Source: Clostridiales bacterium
GTDB taxonomy: Bacteria; Bacillota; Clostridia; Oscillospirales; Oscillospiraceae
Assembly: GCA_902363045.1 (NCBI GenBank)
Contig: CABIYX010000025.1
Location: 10,748 to 51,692, forward strand
Direction: 5' to 3'
Length of the DNA: 40,945 bases
Both the position numbers and the translations under genes were made by a program. Below, piece by piece: positions 7,441-15,370 of the stretch. Within the stretch, counting starts at the first letter, position 1. Each line of letters begins with the position of its first letter. The notes beneath the pieces were generated by a model. The model did no database searches and was not told the DNA's origin. It saw only the letters and a list, made by a program, of their open reading frames with translations.

Positions 7441-10074
7441 ATGACCACGTTGGACTATACCGGCCTGCGGTTGACGGGCGCGCTGCGCATCGAGCATCTG
7501 GCCTCTCTGTCCCTCCATGTCGGGGTAAACGACCACGGCTGGGCCGTAGTGGAGGGCGAGGCTGGGGAGGACGCCCTGGAACAGCTCCAGGGCGCGGTGG
7601 CGGGCCGGGAGCAGGTCATCCTGGCCCAGGACGAGTCCGGTGTGGAGCAGCCGCTGTTCGCCGGGATCATCCGCACGGCCGGCCTTGTCACCTACGGCGG
7701 GTACAACCGCTTCCGCATCGAACTCCAGACCGGGACCATCCAGATGGATCAGGTAAAGCGGAGCCGGAGCTTCCAGGACGTGGGGCAGCCCTACAGCCAG
7801 GTGGCCCAGCGGGTGGCGTCCGGGTACGAGGATGGGGCGGTGATCCCTACGGTGGGGCTGGACAAGCCCCTGGGGATACCGGTGATCCAGTACCGGGAGA
7901 CGGACTGGGCGTTTATGAAGCGGCTGGCGAGCTGGTGCGGGGGCGTGGTGGTGCCGGAGTCCCATTACAGCTATCCCAGACTGTGGTTTGGATTCCCGGA
8001 GCGGGCCTTCACCTGCACATTCCCGGAGGACTGCTACACCAGCGGCATCAGCCAGCGCTACTATGAGCTGGGCGGCCCGGCAGCGGGCTACCGGCGGGCA
8101 GATTTCCTCTACTACGATGTACCCAGCAGCCAAATGTGCGACCTGGGCTGGTACACGGTGTTCAAGGGGCAGGAATTTCTGATTTGCGAGAAGTGGGCAA
8201 AGCTGGAGCGCGGGGAGCTGACCTTTACCTACCGCCTGGGCAAGCCCGGCCTGGGCTGGGGGCGGAAGCAGTACAACGAGAAGATCAGCGGCATGACCAT
8301 CCTGGGTGAAGTGCTGTCCACGGAGCGGGAGACGGTGCGGCTGAAGCTGGACATTGACGAGGGGTGGTCCCCCGGCGGCCCCTACGCCTACACCTGGCGT
8401 CCTGAGACGGGGAATATGATGTACTGTATGCCCCAGGCGGGCACCAGGGTCTCCCTCTACTTCCCCAACTATGACGAGCAGGCGGCCATGGCGGTGAACT
8501 GCGTGCGCACCAACGGGTCGAGCTGCGCCCGCATGAGCGACCCGTCCAAGCGCTCCTTTGTCACTGAACATGGTAAGGAGATGAATCTCTATCCCCAGGA
8601 GATGTCCTTCCTGGGTGGCTCCAACGGCAGTATCCGGCTGGACGATAAAGAGGGTATCTTTGTCAAGACGGACAAGAAAATCACAGTGGTGGCACAGCAG
8701 GGCGTTTCCATAAAAGCAGATACCGCAGTCATGTCTGCTCCCATTGGTGAAATCTCAATGGCGAAAGGTAGCATACTGACTGGTGCGGTAGAGAGCACAC
8801 AGGTCCAATCAAACCAGTATGATCTTCTTGCCTCAGAACATACTCATATGGAAGGCTGGAACCAGCAGACATTTGAAGCCTATGATGATGCTCCACAGGA
8901 GGGGAGCTTTGACTGGGGCGGTCTGATTACTAACGTGTTGGCTGGTTTGGCGGTTGTAGCTGCGGTTGCAATTACTTTAGCATCTTTTGGCGCTGCTGCT
9001 CCAGTTGTTATCGGAGCTATTGCGGTTGGCTCTACAGCTGTAATCGGGCAGGGATTTTCGGACTACGCATCAGGCACGGTATCCAGTGTTGAAACCTATA
9101 TGGCAACAGGTTTTTGGGGTGCGGTAGCTGGTGCGGTGAGCGGCGGTGTAGGCTCAGTGATAGAGGGCGCTATCCCAGCCGGAGCAACTGCCCTTGCAAA
9201 GATGGGAATTGTTGGTGGCAGTGGTGTGTTAGAAACCATGATTGAGAATACAATCATGGGGCAGGAAACCACATTTGGAGATTTAGCTTTTGCATTTATA
9301 GCATCCGCTGGCCTTTTTGGTATAGGAGACAACCTGATTCCTATTTGGGATCAGTTGAGACGCGGCGGGCAAGCGGTTGAAAATATGGTCGCCGATGCCG
9401 CCAGAAGTGTCGATAATATCCTCAGCAGTGCCGCCAGACAAGCGCGGAATGAGCTTGACCGCATTGGTGATGAAGTATATGCAACACTAGATGATATGTT
9501 CCGAAAATTGGAGGATATGTTCCCGCCTCCCAATAGACAGATGTATGCCTATGTTACGGCAGAGGGACCAGTTGATTTTGTGGGCCGAGTGGATGATACC
9601 TTTAATATTCACTATATAGATACAGAGGCATCTAGGACAGCAGGTATAGATGTTCCGCCAACAGGTACAGGTGGGGCGCAAAGAGTCTCGGAGACTATAA
9701 AAAATTTAATATGTGAAAGCGATGCTGCAAAAAAATGGGGAATATTAAATGACGGAACTAATCAGGGCGTAAAGCACTTTAGTGATTATTGGGAACAGTA
9801 TCCAGATAGAATCCCTACATTGGAACAGAGACTAGGCGTTCAAGAAGGAACATTTAATAATTCGCTTGATGGATTTAATAATTTTACAATGCAAGCAGAA
9901 CGTGTCATCAGTGAAGCAACATCAGCCGGGAATGTTAGAGCGATAAACGGGAAGATGATTTATTATGTCGAGAGTGTGGTGAATCCAAAGAAAGGAGTTA
10001 TAGTAATAGTGAGTGACGGAAAAATCCAATCTATGATGCCAAGCAATCTAAAATCATTTAATAAGATGCAATAG
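7441..10074 (+). CDS. VgrG-type spike fused to hydrophobic segment and C-terminal toxin
   Basis: An 877-residue effector. Residues 1 to about 460 form a complete VgrG/Pvc8 spike (VIQYRETDWAFMKRLASWCG; MMYCMPQAGTRVSLYFPN; C-terminal beta repeats). Residues about 495-645 are Gly/Ala-rich and hydrophobic with several possible membrane helices (VLAGLAVVAAVAITLASFG; FWGAVAGAVSGGVGSVI). A coiled segment (about 650-700) and a tip domain follow. The tip (about 730-877) has GVKHFSDYWEQYPDRIP, NFTMQAERVISEA and a basic beta end (VIVIVSDGKIQSMMPSN), loosely like BECR-fold RNase toxins; this is tentative. GC drops sharply after about base 8700, so the C-terminal half has a different origin. A probable immunity gene follows 12 bases later. 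The hydrophobic part could be a client of the DcrB-like protein. Confidence 0.85.
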   Translation: MTTLDYTGLRLTGALRIEHLASLSLHVGVNDHGWAVVEGEAGEDALEQLQGAVAGREQVILAQDESGVEQPLFAGIIRTAGLVTYGGYNRFRIELQTGTIQMDQVKRSRSFQDVGQPYSQVAQRVASGYEDGAVIPTVGLDKPLGIPVIQYRETDWAFMKRLASWCGGVVVPESHYSYPRLWFGFPERAFTCTFPEDCYTSGISQRYYELGGPAAGYRRADFLYYDVPSSQMCDLGWYTVFKGQEFLICEKWAKLERGELTFTYRLGKPGLGWGRKQYNEKISGMTILGEVLSTERETVRLKLDIDEGWSPGGPYAYTWRPETGNMMYCMPQAGTRVSLYFPNYDEQAAMAVNCVRTNGSSCARMSDPSKRSFVTEHGKEMNLYPQEMSFLGGSNGSIRLDDKEGIFVKTDKKITVVAQQGVSIKADTAVMSAPIGEISMAKGSILTGAVESTQVQSNQYDLLASEHTHMEGWNQQTFEAYDDAPQEGSFDWGGLITNVLAGLAVVAAVAITLASFGAAAPVVIGAIAVGSTAVIGQGFSDYASGTVSSVETYMATGFWGAVAGAVSGGVGSVIEGAIPAGATALAKMGIVGGSGVLETMIENTIMGQETTFGDLAFAFIASAGLFGIGDNLIPIWDQLRRGGQAVENMVADAARSVDNILSSAARQARNELDRIGDEVYATLDDMFRKLEDMFPPPNRQMYAYVTAEGPVDFVGRVDDTFNIHYIDTEASRTAGIDVPPTGTGGAQRVSETIKNLICESDAAKKWGILNDGTNQGVKHFSDYWEQYPDRIPTLEQRLGVQEGTFNNSLDGFNNFTMQAERVISEATSAGNVRAINGKMIYYVESVVNPKKGVIVIVSDGKIQSMMPSNLKSFNKMQ

Positions 10075-10086
10075 AGGGAAAATAAA

Positions 10087-10509
10087 ATGAAAAAATACAT
10101 AATAAGTGAAATTTATACGGATGGATATGAAAGAGTGGCAATAATCGAAGAGGTTGGGAAAGATGAGAAAATAGCTGTGCACTTTCTTGAGTATGATGAA
10201 TATTTAGCAAATAATGAAAAGTCACAGAAAAAAGGAAAAGGTGATATGTTGGAAGGAGACATATCAATTGATTTAATAACCTTTAGCCAAAAAACAAATG
10301 AAAGCCTTATCCACCGTCAAGAAATACAAAAATCCCCACATATCGAAGCGATTATAGAAGTAGCTCAAATTGTTGATGAATATTCCGTATATGCTCTTTC
10401 ATCTATATCGGATGAAAACATTTTGATTGAGTTTGAAAATGCAGTAAATTACAAAATTGGAGAGAGAATTTTTGTTATTGGGTCTTTGGAATTGAGTGAG
10501 GTGACTTAA
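10087..10509 (+). CDS. Probable immunity protein of the spike-toxin fusion
   Basis: A 140-residue acidic, AT-rich soluble protein that starts 12 bases after the toxin fusion, preceded by GAGGGAAAATAAA. It has no signal peptide or membrane helix. It shares the low GC of the toxin tip, so both were probably acquired as one cassette. No family recognised; IDLITFSQKTNE and ENAVNYKIGERIFVIGS suggest a beta-rich fold. Immunity is inferred from position, size and composition. Confidence 0.6.
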   Translation: MKKYIISEIYTDGYERVAIIEEVGKDEKIAVHFLEYDEYLANNEKSQKKGKGDMLEGDISIDLITFSQKTNESLIHRQEIQKSPHIEAIIEVAQIVDEYSVYALSSISDENILIEFENAVNYKIGERIFVIGSLELSEVT

Positions 10510-10552
10510 AAGAATTGTACCAGCGACTCTAGAGGATGTGATTCTATTCGTT

Positions 10553-10601
10553 GTTAGCGTCAGGCGAAATTAACCACTCGCAATTATCGCCTGACGCTAA
10601 C
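10553..10601. repeat. 15-bp perfect inverted repeat after the toxin cassette
   Basis: GTTAGCGTCAGGCGA (10553-10567) is exactly complementary to TCGCCTGACGCTAAC (10587-10601) with a 19-base loop. There is no T-run, so it is not a typical intrinsic terminator. It lies between the immunity gene and the convergent regulator pair, and could be a bidirectional stop, a binding site or a cassette border. Confidence 0.6.
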
Positions 10602-10659
10602 ATCGTTACATATTTTACTGTGCCAGATAATCGTGGGTTACCACTAATATAGCTGTTCG

Positions 10660-10995
10660 TTACACTCTAAAGTGATAGTCATACATTTTCCATAAGATCG
10701 ATATGAATTGTGATACTGTAGGCCGCTTTTTCACTGGAAGTGGCGATATCTTCTGTAAAAAATCCCGATTAGTACCCCAAGCAACTCTGACAGCTATTCT
10801 TAAATTGCGTTCTACCTGCTTCCAATTTGTCTGGTGCCGCTTTGCTACAGCTGGGTAGAGCCACTTTGTCATCATCGTCAGCGCCTCCGGGTTGGCCTCA
10901 ACGATCTCAAGGGCGGTGAGCATCTGGTGGTAGCCCTTATAATTTGGTGTAATCCCAAGCTGGAGCAAAATGGCGTGGTAGTCCATAACGATCAT
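10660..10995 (-). CDS. Stand-alone Spo0A C-terminal (DNA-binding) domain protein
   Basis: A 111-residue protein matching the effector domain of the sporulation regulator Spo0A but without a receiver domain. Matching features are the order LGITPNYKGYHQMLTALEIV, MTKWLYPAVAKRHQTNWKQVERNLRIAVRVAW (recognition helix region) and the closing PTVSQFISILWKMY. Spo0A binds TGTCGAA-type boxes; here binding would not depend on phosphorylation. The start overlaps the stop of the XRE gene (ATGA), so the two are translationally coupled; an ATG three codons later has better spacing to AAGGA. Likely role: transcriptional control of this accessory region, possibly tied to sporulation state. Family call strong, target genes unknown. 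Confidence 0.8.
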   Translation of the reverse strand: MIVMDYHAILLQLGITPNYKGYHQMLTALEIVEANPEALTMMTKWLYPAVAKRHQTNWKQVERNLRIAVRVAWGTNRDFLQKISPLPVKKRPTVSQFISILWKMYDYHFRV

Positions 10996-11354
10996 TCCTT
11001 CCGTTCCTTATTTTGTCCAATGAGACGTTCAAACAGGTCGGCGGTATGCCGGAGCCACTGTATGTACGCCTGTTGGTCCTCTGGAGAGAGCTTCAAAAAC
11101 CACTTGGTCCGCCCGAGCAGGTACTCCAGCATACCGCTCTCCATGCAATCCATCTCATCGGACAGGAGGATCTGAGGGGGAATGCCGAGGTGGAGGCAGA
11201 TAACTTCCAACGTATCAAGACGTATGGAGGCGCGCTGAGTTTCGATGGAATTGACGGTCGCCTTTGCGATGCCGATCTCTTTGGAAAACGCGGCTTGTGA
11301 TTTGCTCCCACGGAGCGTTTTCATGTTCTTCGACAGCTTTTTCGACAGTTCCAC
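10992..11354 (-). CDS. XRE-family helix-turn-helix regulator
   Basis: A 120-residue protein with an N-terminal lambda-repressor-like HTH: LRGSKSQAAFSKEIGIAKATVNSIETQRASIRLDTLEVICLHLGIP fits the five-helix pattern. The rest (about 75-120) is helical and probably dimerises. The GTG at 11354 is preferred because GGAGG lies 8 bases upstream; an earlier GTG falls inside that ribosome binding site. It forms a two-gene operon with the Spo0A-domain gene. Two direct repeats (GGTCAATAT, 21 bp apart) lie just upstream and are candidate operators for autoregulation. Confidence 0.8.
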   Translation of the reverse strand: MELSKKLSKNMKTLRGSKSQAAFSKEIGIAKATVNSIETQRASIRLDTLEVICLHLGIPPQILLSDEMDCMESGMLEYLLGRTKWFLKLSPEDQQAYIQWLRHTADLFERLIGQNKERKE

Positions 11355-11404
11355 AAAAATCACCTCCGATTGATAAGAATAGCGGAACTCGGCAGGAATT
11401 GGTA

Positions 11405-11434
11405 GGTCAATATCCCGGCCACCCCGGTCAATAT
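11405..11434. promoter_or_regulatory. Direct repeats GGTCAATAT x2, candidate operator of the XRE gene
   Basis: GGTCAATAT occurs at 11405-11413 and 11426-11434. The 21-bp spacing places both on the same helix face, 50-80 bp upstream of the XRE start codon. No clear -10/-35 pair was found beside them. Confidence 0.35.
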
Positions 11435-11565
11435 GGCGACCGCTCCATGCCCGGCGGCTTACACACTCTGCAGCTACACAACTGCGGCGGATCTCATCAG
11501 GGGATTGGCTCAGCCAGGCACAGCGCCCGGCATGCGGCGTCTCCCTGCATCTGAATGGGGGAACA

Positions 11566-12219
11566 ATGAATCAGTATCAACGGTTAAAGTTTTATATTGC
11601 CTGCTTTTTCAAAGACCTGAAATGGAAGTTCTGCGCGGACAAGCAGATAGAGGAATTTGAGCAGTCACTCGTACTGGAGGAATCCGTGGGTGATGCTGAA
11701 GTCAAACTGATTGAGGACATCATTTCCATGGATGAAGAGGAGCAGAAAGAACAGAAGCCAGCTCTGGAGCCCAGGAGGACCATGCTGTTTATTTCAGGGC
11801 GCAGGAGACGCTGCAATTTTCTGAACGCCTGGTGGTACCGGAGAGCGATCCTGCGGAACTACCACTGGGGGAAACAGCGCGGTTTTACGGAGTATGTGGC
11901 AGACCCATATAGTCCCTTTGGCCTGCTGGCAATGGAGACGCTGGGGCGGCTCAAACGCTCTGGAGAAAAACTGCTTCTTTACAGCGTACACAGTTGCCAT
12001 GTGGGACAGCGGCGCAGCTACCGCCTGATCCCGGAGACCGGGCTTGAGGTGCTCTTCCTTGAGAACGCTGTGTGCGATTACATCTACCGCCAGCTCATTC
12101 CTGAGGAGGTGCCGGAAGCAGTATTCACCAATGTTGGCGCTTTCTGTACCGAAGGCGGAATCCTGATTTCCAAGCGGTGGATACCAGCCTGGCTTTTGGC
12201 TGCATGGGAAAAGCCATGA
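11566..12219 (+). CDS. Protein of unknown function, possibly SLOG-like fold
   Basis: A 217-residue soluble protein. The N-terminal 65 residues are acidic (DEEEQKEQKPALEP). A domain follows that begins RRTMLFISGRRRR and continues with a Trp/Arg-rich helix, GFTEYVADPYSPFGLLAMETLGRLK and EKLLLYSVHS. This resembles the strand-helix order of SLOG/YpsA-like nucleotide-binding proteins, but the usual GxxxGxD motif is not intact, so the similarity is only suggestive. It ends with FTNVGAFCTEGGILISKRWIPAWLL. The gene is isolated and the ribosome binding site is weak (GGGGGAAC). A hairpin terminator lies about 100 bases downstream. Confidence 0.55.
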   Translation: MNQYQRLKFYIACFFKDLKWKFCADKQIEEFEQSLVLEESVGDAEVKLIEDIISMDEEEQKEQKPALEPRRTMLFISGRRRRCNFLNAWWYRRAILRNYHWGKQRGFTEYVADPYSPFGLLAMETLGRLKRSGEKLLLYSVHSCHVGQRRSYRLIPETGLEVLFLENAVCDYIYRQLIPEEVPEAVFTNVGAFCTEGGILISKRWIPAWLLAAWEKP

Positions 12220-12320
12220 CCGCGCAAGACATGGTACTTTGGGCAGAGAGTCCGCAGGCCCCGGGGCCGTTATCTGGTATCTTACTTATTTTAGATGATA
12301 GGCATAAAAGCAGACAAAGC

Positions 12321-12357
12321 AAAAGATGTAGACCCGCAAAACGGGCCCACATCTTTT
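12321..12357. terminator. Hairpin terminator between convergent genes
   Basis: AAAAGATGT pairs with ACATCTTTT, with an inner CCCG/CGGG stem and A/T-rich flanks on both sides. It can stop the + strand gene ending at 12219 and the minus-strand unit starting near 12905. Confidence 0.65.
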
Positions 12358-12389
12358 CATAGATTGAGCATATAAAACTGGGGAACTTT

Positions 12390-12866
12390 TTATAGAGCCA
12401 TAGGCCGGCCATACGCATGGACGCCCTGGACCGACAGCGGATGAAGCAGTCCCCGGCGCTTCGGGCGCAGGCATACCATGGCTCCCTGCCGACCTTCACA
12501 TTGCGCTGCTCTGCAGCGCTTCGGCCGACGCCTGAGCTGTATTCCCGTACTCCATTGTCTGGCGAAAGAGGCGATGCCGCCAGAGAGGCGGAACTTCTTC
12601 CATGCTTGACCGTTACGATGGTCCACGGTCCCAGCCGCTCCTGCGCCGTCTGCGCTGCTGCCCCCGGACAGCACAGAGATGTGCCCGGCTTTTCTTTCAG
12701 GAAGTGGACGATGTGTGCCCGCACCGTCGAAAAACAATTTGCTTGAAAGCATCGCCGCCGCAGCGCTGGTATCTGAGCCCCGCGCTGGATCGGAGCCAGC
12801 TGCCGCAACGCACAGGATAGCGGGCACCGTATCCGTAGCCGATACCTCCAACAGCTTTGGTTTCAT
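12390..12866 (-). CDS. Small ORF of unknown function behind a strong promoter, possibly frameshifted
   Basis: A 158-codon frame begins with a good ribosome binding site (AAAGGAG, 8 bases before ATG) and lies 39 bases downstream of the likely transcription start of a near-consensus promoter. The first 43 residues (MKPKLLEVSATDTVPAILCV...) read like protein. After that this frame becomes Arg/Gly-rich and unconvincing. The next frame reads more naturally from about 12735 on (RAHIVHFLKEKPGTSL, LGPWTIVTVKHG). The gene may thus be frameshifted, or the transcript may be mainly an RNA. No family recognised. The unit ends before the terminator at 12321-12357. Confidence 0.4.
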   Translation of the reverse strand: MKPKLLEVSATDTVPAILCVAAAGSDPARGSDTSAAAAMLSSKLFFDGAGTHRPLPERKAGHISVLSGGSSADGAGAAGTVDHRNGQAWKKFRLSGGIASFARQWSTGIQLRRRPKRCRAAQCEGRQGAMVCLRPKRRGLLHPLSVQGVHAYGRPMAL

Positions 12867-12911
12867 AATCCGTCACTCCTTTCGCACCACATGCCCTATT
12901 TTCTTGATTTT

Positions 12912-12940
12912 ATTATACCATCGGCGTCTGTCACTCACAA
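12912..12940 (-). promoter_or_regulatory. Strong minus-strand promoter (extended -10)
   Basis: On the minus strand TTGTGA is followed after 17 bases by TATAAT, with a TG one base upstream of the -10 (extended -10). This is one of the best promoters in the window. It drives leftward transcription through the ORF starting at 12866. Confidence 0.75.
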
Positions 12941-12944
12941 GCGC

Positions 12945-13343
12945 CGGGACAAAATTTCGCGGCATCCGATGCCGTGCTGCTGGTTTTTCATGGTTTTTGT
13001 CCCTCTTTCCCATAGCACAGGAAAAGCGGGATAATATTGACGCCCACAAACTATTATGGTATCTTATAAAAGAGCTGGTAAAGCTCACCCGGGCGATGGA
13101 GTCCGGGGAACGTACTTCCCTCCGTATGAGGGACGTGATCTGTCTTTTAAGGAGCCGTTCAGGATTGATACACCTGTGTGGTACCTGGCTCGCCGAAGTA
13201 ACCTTTGTGAACGGAATGGCGCCATGAGCCTCCGCGTGAGTAATCCTTGTGAAAGTGCGGGGGAACGTATCTCTCTTTTAAAGGCGGCGCAGCGCCCCCA
13301 GTCCCCCCTCTGAACTGGGAATAGTCCCTGCGCCGCAGGCAGT
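12945..13343. other. Intergenic stretch with short degenerate repeats, no convincing gene
   Basis: Several short frames exist here but none has a ribosome binding site or recognisable protein. Two degenerate repeats are visible: GGGGAACGTA...TCTTTTAAGG near 13107-13153 and 13261-13282, and GTAACCTTTGTGAA / GTAATCCTTGTGAA at about 13198 and 13241. A GC-rich hairpin-forming part follows at about 13284-13342. It looks like remnant or repetitive intergenic DNA. Confidence 0.4.
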
Positions 13344-13383
13344 AAAAAAGGATGTGAGAGCAGTCGCTCTCACATCCTTTTTT
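13344..13383. terminator. Strong bidirectional intrinsic terminator
   Basis: GGATGTGAGAGC and GCTCTCACATCC form a perfect 12-bp stem with a 4-base loop, flanked by A6 on the left and T6 on the right. Confidence 0.9.
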
Positions 13384-13509
13384 GTTTATGATGGAATAAC
13401 CGGCTCTGCGGCGCATTAACACTCACCGCAGATTTTGACCGGCGAAGGAAACGGGCTGCCTATCTCTCCCCTCCCCTCAAGAGTCGGTTGGAACATATGC
13501 GGCCCAGCT

Positions 13510-14087
13510 TCAGATGGTCCAATACTGGCGTACCGCCGTCTCCGCATCGTTCTGGAGAAGGTCATACCGCTTCGCGAGCTGGCGCACGGCTTCCTCTCTG
13601 GCCACGCCAAGATCCCGCATGAGCAGTACAGTCTGCTTCAGAGCGGTTTCCTGCGCCTGTTTGGCAACATTGTAGTCGTGGATGGCTTGAATTTCTTCCT
13701 GGTTAAAGAACGAGATCATAATGTCAGAAACCTCCTTTTCCCGCGTCAGCAGAAATGGCGCCAGTATGTTTTGGCGGACACACTCACGCAGGGTTTCCTG
13801 AACAGCCTTCAGCATCGCACCATGCCTTCCACGCATCTCGTCGGAATCTGGCAGAAACGAACGTATTGATCGATGCCGCCGCCGCTTCCATCGTCCCGCA
13901 GGATCTGGACGGCCAGCTCCATGTGCTGCACCCTGCCATCCTCCGGAGCACTTTCAAAGAGCCCGGACAGCGGTAGTGTATCAGGCGTTTCCCGCCGATT
14001 GGTATAGACCACATACAGCTCCGGCCTCGGGACCAAAACCGCCTTCCCGGCGCACAGGTCCAGTTTCCGTTCTTTCACTATAGTCAT
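13510..14087 (-). pseudogene. Remnant of an Rpn-family (PD-(D/E)XK) nuclease/transposase gene
   Basis: Two overlapping minus-strand frames together resemble the C-terminal two thirds of clostridial Rpn-like proteins. The first (14087 to about 13850) has KAVLVPRPELYVVYTNR, the strand after the nuclease core, and GGIDQYVRFC. The second (about 13850 to 13510) has KAVQETLRECVRQNILAPFLL, TREKEVSDIMISFFNQEE and a helical tail. A frameshift near 13845-13865 separates them. The N-terminal catalytic part (Asp...Glu-x-Gln) is absent; a TAA closes the frame just upstream of 14087. It is therefore truncated and frameshifted, and surely inactive as a nuclease. Rpn genes are often mobile-element passengers. 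Confidence 0.7.
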
Positions 14088-14199
14088 TGTACCGGATTAT
14101 CAGGGATTTAGCAGGCGGCCGCATACCCTTTCCAGGATATTCCCTGGCCTTCTGCTTCAGCGGAGTGACCGGTCGGAACCGTTGCTATGCCTTTATCTG

Positions 14200-14700
14200 T
14201 CAGGCTGAGCGGCGCTCTTCAAAGAAAATGCGTCCACGGTTATCATACTGCATGGGAAGCCCCTGGACATCTGAGAGCAGCCGGTACACCTGACGCAGCT
14301 GCTGAAGGTCAAAGTACCCAAAATGGCAGTCCGCAAGGGGGAGCCCCATCTGTCCGGCCAGCCATTCATAGAGGGCGTCCCGCTTCCGGCGCGCCTTCGG
14401 CTTGCCTCTCCACAGCGCGTCAAACAGAGCGTGGCACATGATTTTTCCCTTGCGCATACGGCTGTCGGCCAGAAGGCCCAGGGCCTCCCTGGGCCTTGGC
14501 TCATGTGTGCCGACGTAGGCCCCACAGCACGTACACAGGTAGCAGTAGCCGCTGCCGTATTTGCGGCCATACACGCGCTCATTGGAGGTGTAGATCACCT
14601 GGCCCCCGCAGAGGTTGCAGGTGGTCGGGTGGGTATCGACTGCGCACGGGCGCCGCTCCGGCTGCCCGGACTTCTTATCCCGGTTTCTTTTGTTTGACAT
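14200..14700 (-). CDS. DUF3268 zinc-finger protein
   Basis: A 166-residue protein. After a basic N-terminus comes a four-Cys zinc finger (CNLCGG ... CYLCTCCGAYVGTH, about residues 28-65). Conserved blocks follow: ALGLLADSRMRKGKIMCHALFD, the Arg-rich RGKPKARRKRDALYEWLAGQMG and CHFGYFDLQQLRQVYRLL. This is the layout of the zinc-finger-containing DUF3268 family found on phages and conjugative elements; the role is unknown, probably nucleic-acid binding. It is the last clearly recognisable gene of the long minus-strand train. Confidence 0.8.
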   Translation of the reverse strand: MSNKRNRDKKSGQPERRPCAVDTHPTTCNLCGGQVIYTSNERVYGRKYGSGYCYLCTCCGAYVGTHEPRPREALGLLADSRMRKGKIMCHALFDALWRGKPKARRKRDALYEWLAGQMGLPLADCHFGYFDLQQLRQVYRLLSDVQGLPMQYDNRGRIFFEERRSA

Positions 14701-14850
14701 GGTATCCTCTCCATCATCAGCAGGGTATCGGAATCCTGCGGTTTGTTTTCCATGCAGCGGGCAGGCCCAGGCGGGTCTCCGCCGCCCGCGCCGCCGTCCC
14801 GCGTCCCGGGGGCCGCCCTGCCCAGCAGGGCGGCTCCGCAGGAAGCAGTT

Positions 14851-15141
14851 TTACAGTTTTTCCATGCGCTCTTTCACGAGGGCCTCGATCAGGGCCGCCT
14901 CCATCCGGCTCCGGCTCCGGCTCTTCCCGAGCTTGACCCCTCTTCGGCGGCAGGCAGATTGAATATCGCTCAGGCACATATCGCAGTAGACGTGCAGTTC
15001 CACCGCCTCCCGCACCTCGGCTTCTGTCTGCGCCAGCTCGGCGCCGCGCTGGTCCGCGCCGGCTTGGCGGAACGCCTCCGCCTTCTCTGCCTGCCCGGAT
15101 GCGAGGTACCGGCGGTACATATCGTTCTGAAAGTCAGTCAT
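14851..15141 (-). CDS. Small helical protein with SAP-like C-terminus
   Basis: A 96-residue protein. The ATG at 15141 is chosen over one at 15198 because GGGAGG lies 8 bases upstream. The C-terminal part (DIQSACRRRGVKLGKSRSR ... ALIEALVKERM) resembles the helix-turn-helix of SAP DNA-binding domains, inferred by eye. The first half is helical and Ala/Glu-rich. It belongs to the closely spaced minus-strand series of small genes. Confidence 0.6.
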   Translation of the reverse strand: MTDFQNDMYRRYLASGQAEKAEAFRQAGADQRGAELAQTEAEVREAVELHVYCDMCLSDIQSACRRRGVKLGKSRSRSRMEAALIEALVKERMEKL

Positions 15142-15157
15142 GGCCGCGTTCCTCCCA

Positions 15158-15370
15158 TCAGGCCGCTTTCCCACGGCTGGGAGCGGCATAGCGGCCAAAA
15201 TTCAATTCGCGGATGATCAACTGGATCATCTTATCATCGTCCCATGCGGCGTCCATCCTGGCGCGCTCCGGTCCTTCGCCTACATGGACGCTCACCCGGC
15301 CGCCATAGACCTGCATCAGCACGTCGGGGCGTTTGGCGCATACGATGGACAGATTTCCGAGCTGTTTCAT
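15158..15370 (-). CDS. Small conserved-type protein, unknown function
   Basis: A 70-residue protein with GGAGG 8 bases before the ATG at 15370. It reads as a compact alpha/beta domain (LSIVCAKRPDVLMQVYGG, DDKMIQLIIRELNFGRYA). It starts inside the last codon of the next upstream gene and ends just before the SAP-like gene. I cannot assign a function. Confidence 0.65.
   Translation of the reverse strand: MKQLGNLSIVCAKRPDVLMQVYGGRVSVHVGEGPERARMDAAWDDDKMIQLIIRELNFGRYAAPSRGKAA

Noticed and set aside
10523..10540. Short match to a cloning-vector polylinker (GACTCTAGAGGAT)
   Set aside because: Only about 13 bases match and the flanks do not continue as vector, so chance is more likely than contamination.
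13056..13313. 85-codon + strand ORF
   Set aside because: No ribosome binding site, overlaps short degenerate repeats, and no protein family is recognisable.
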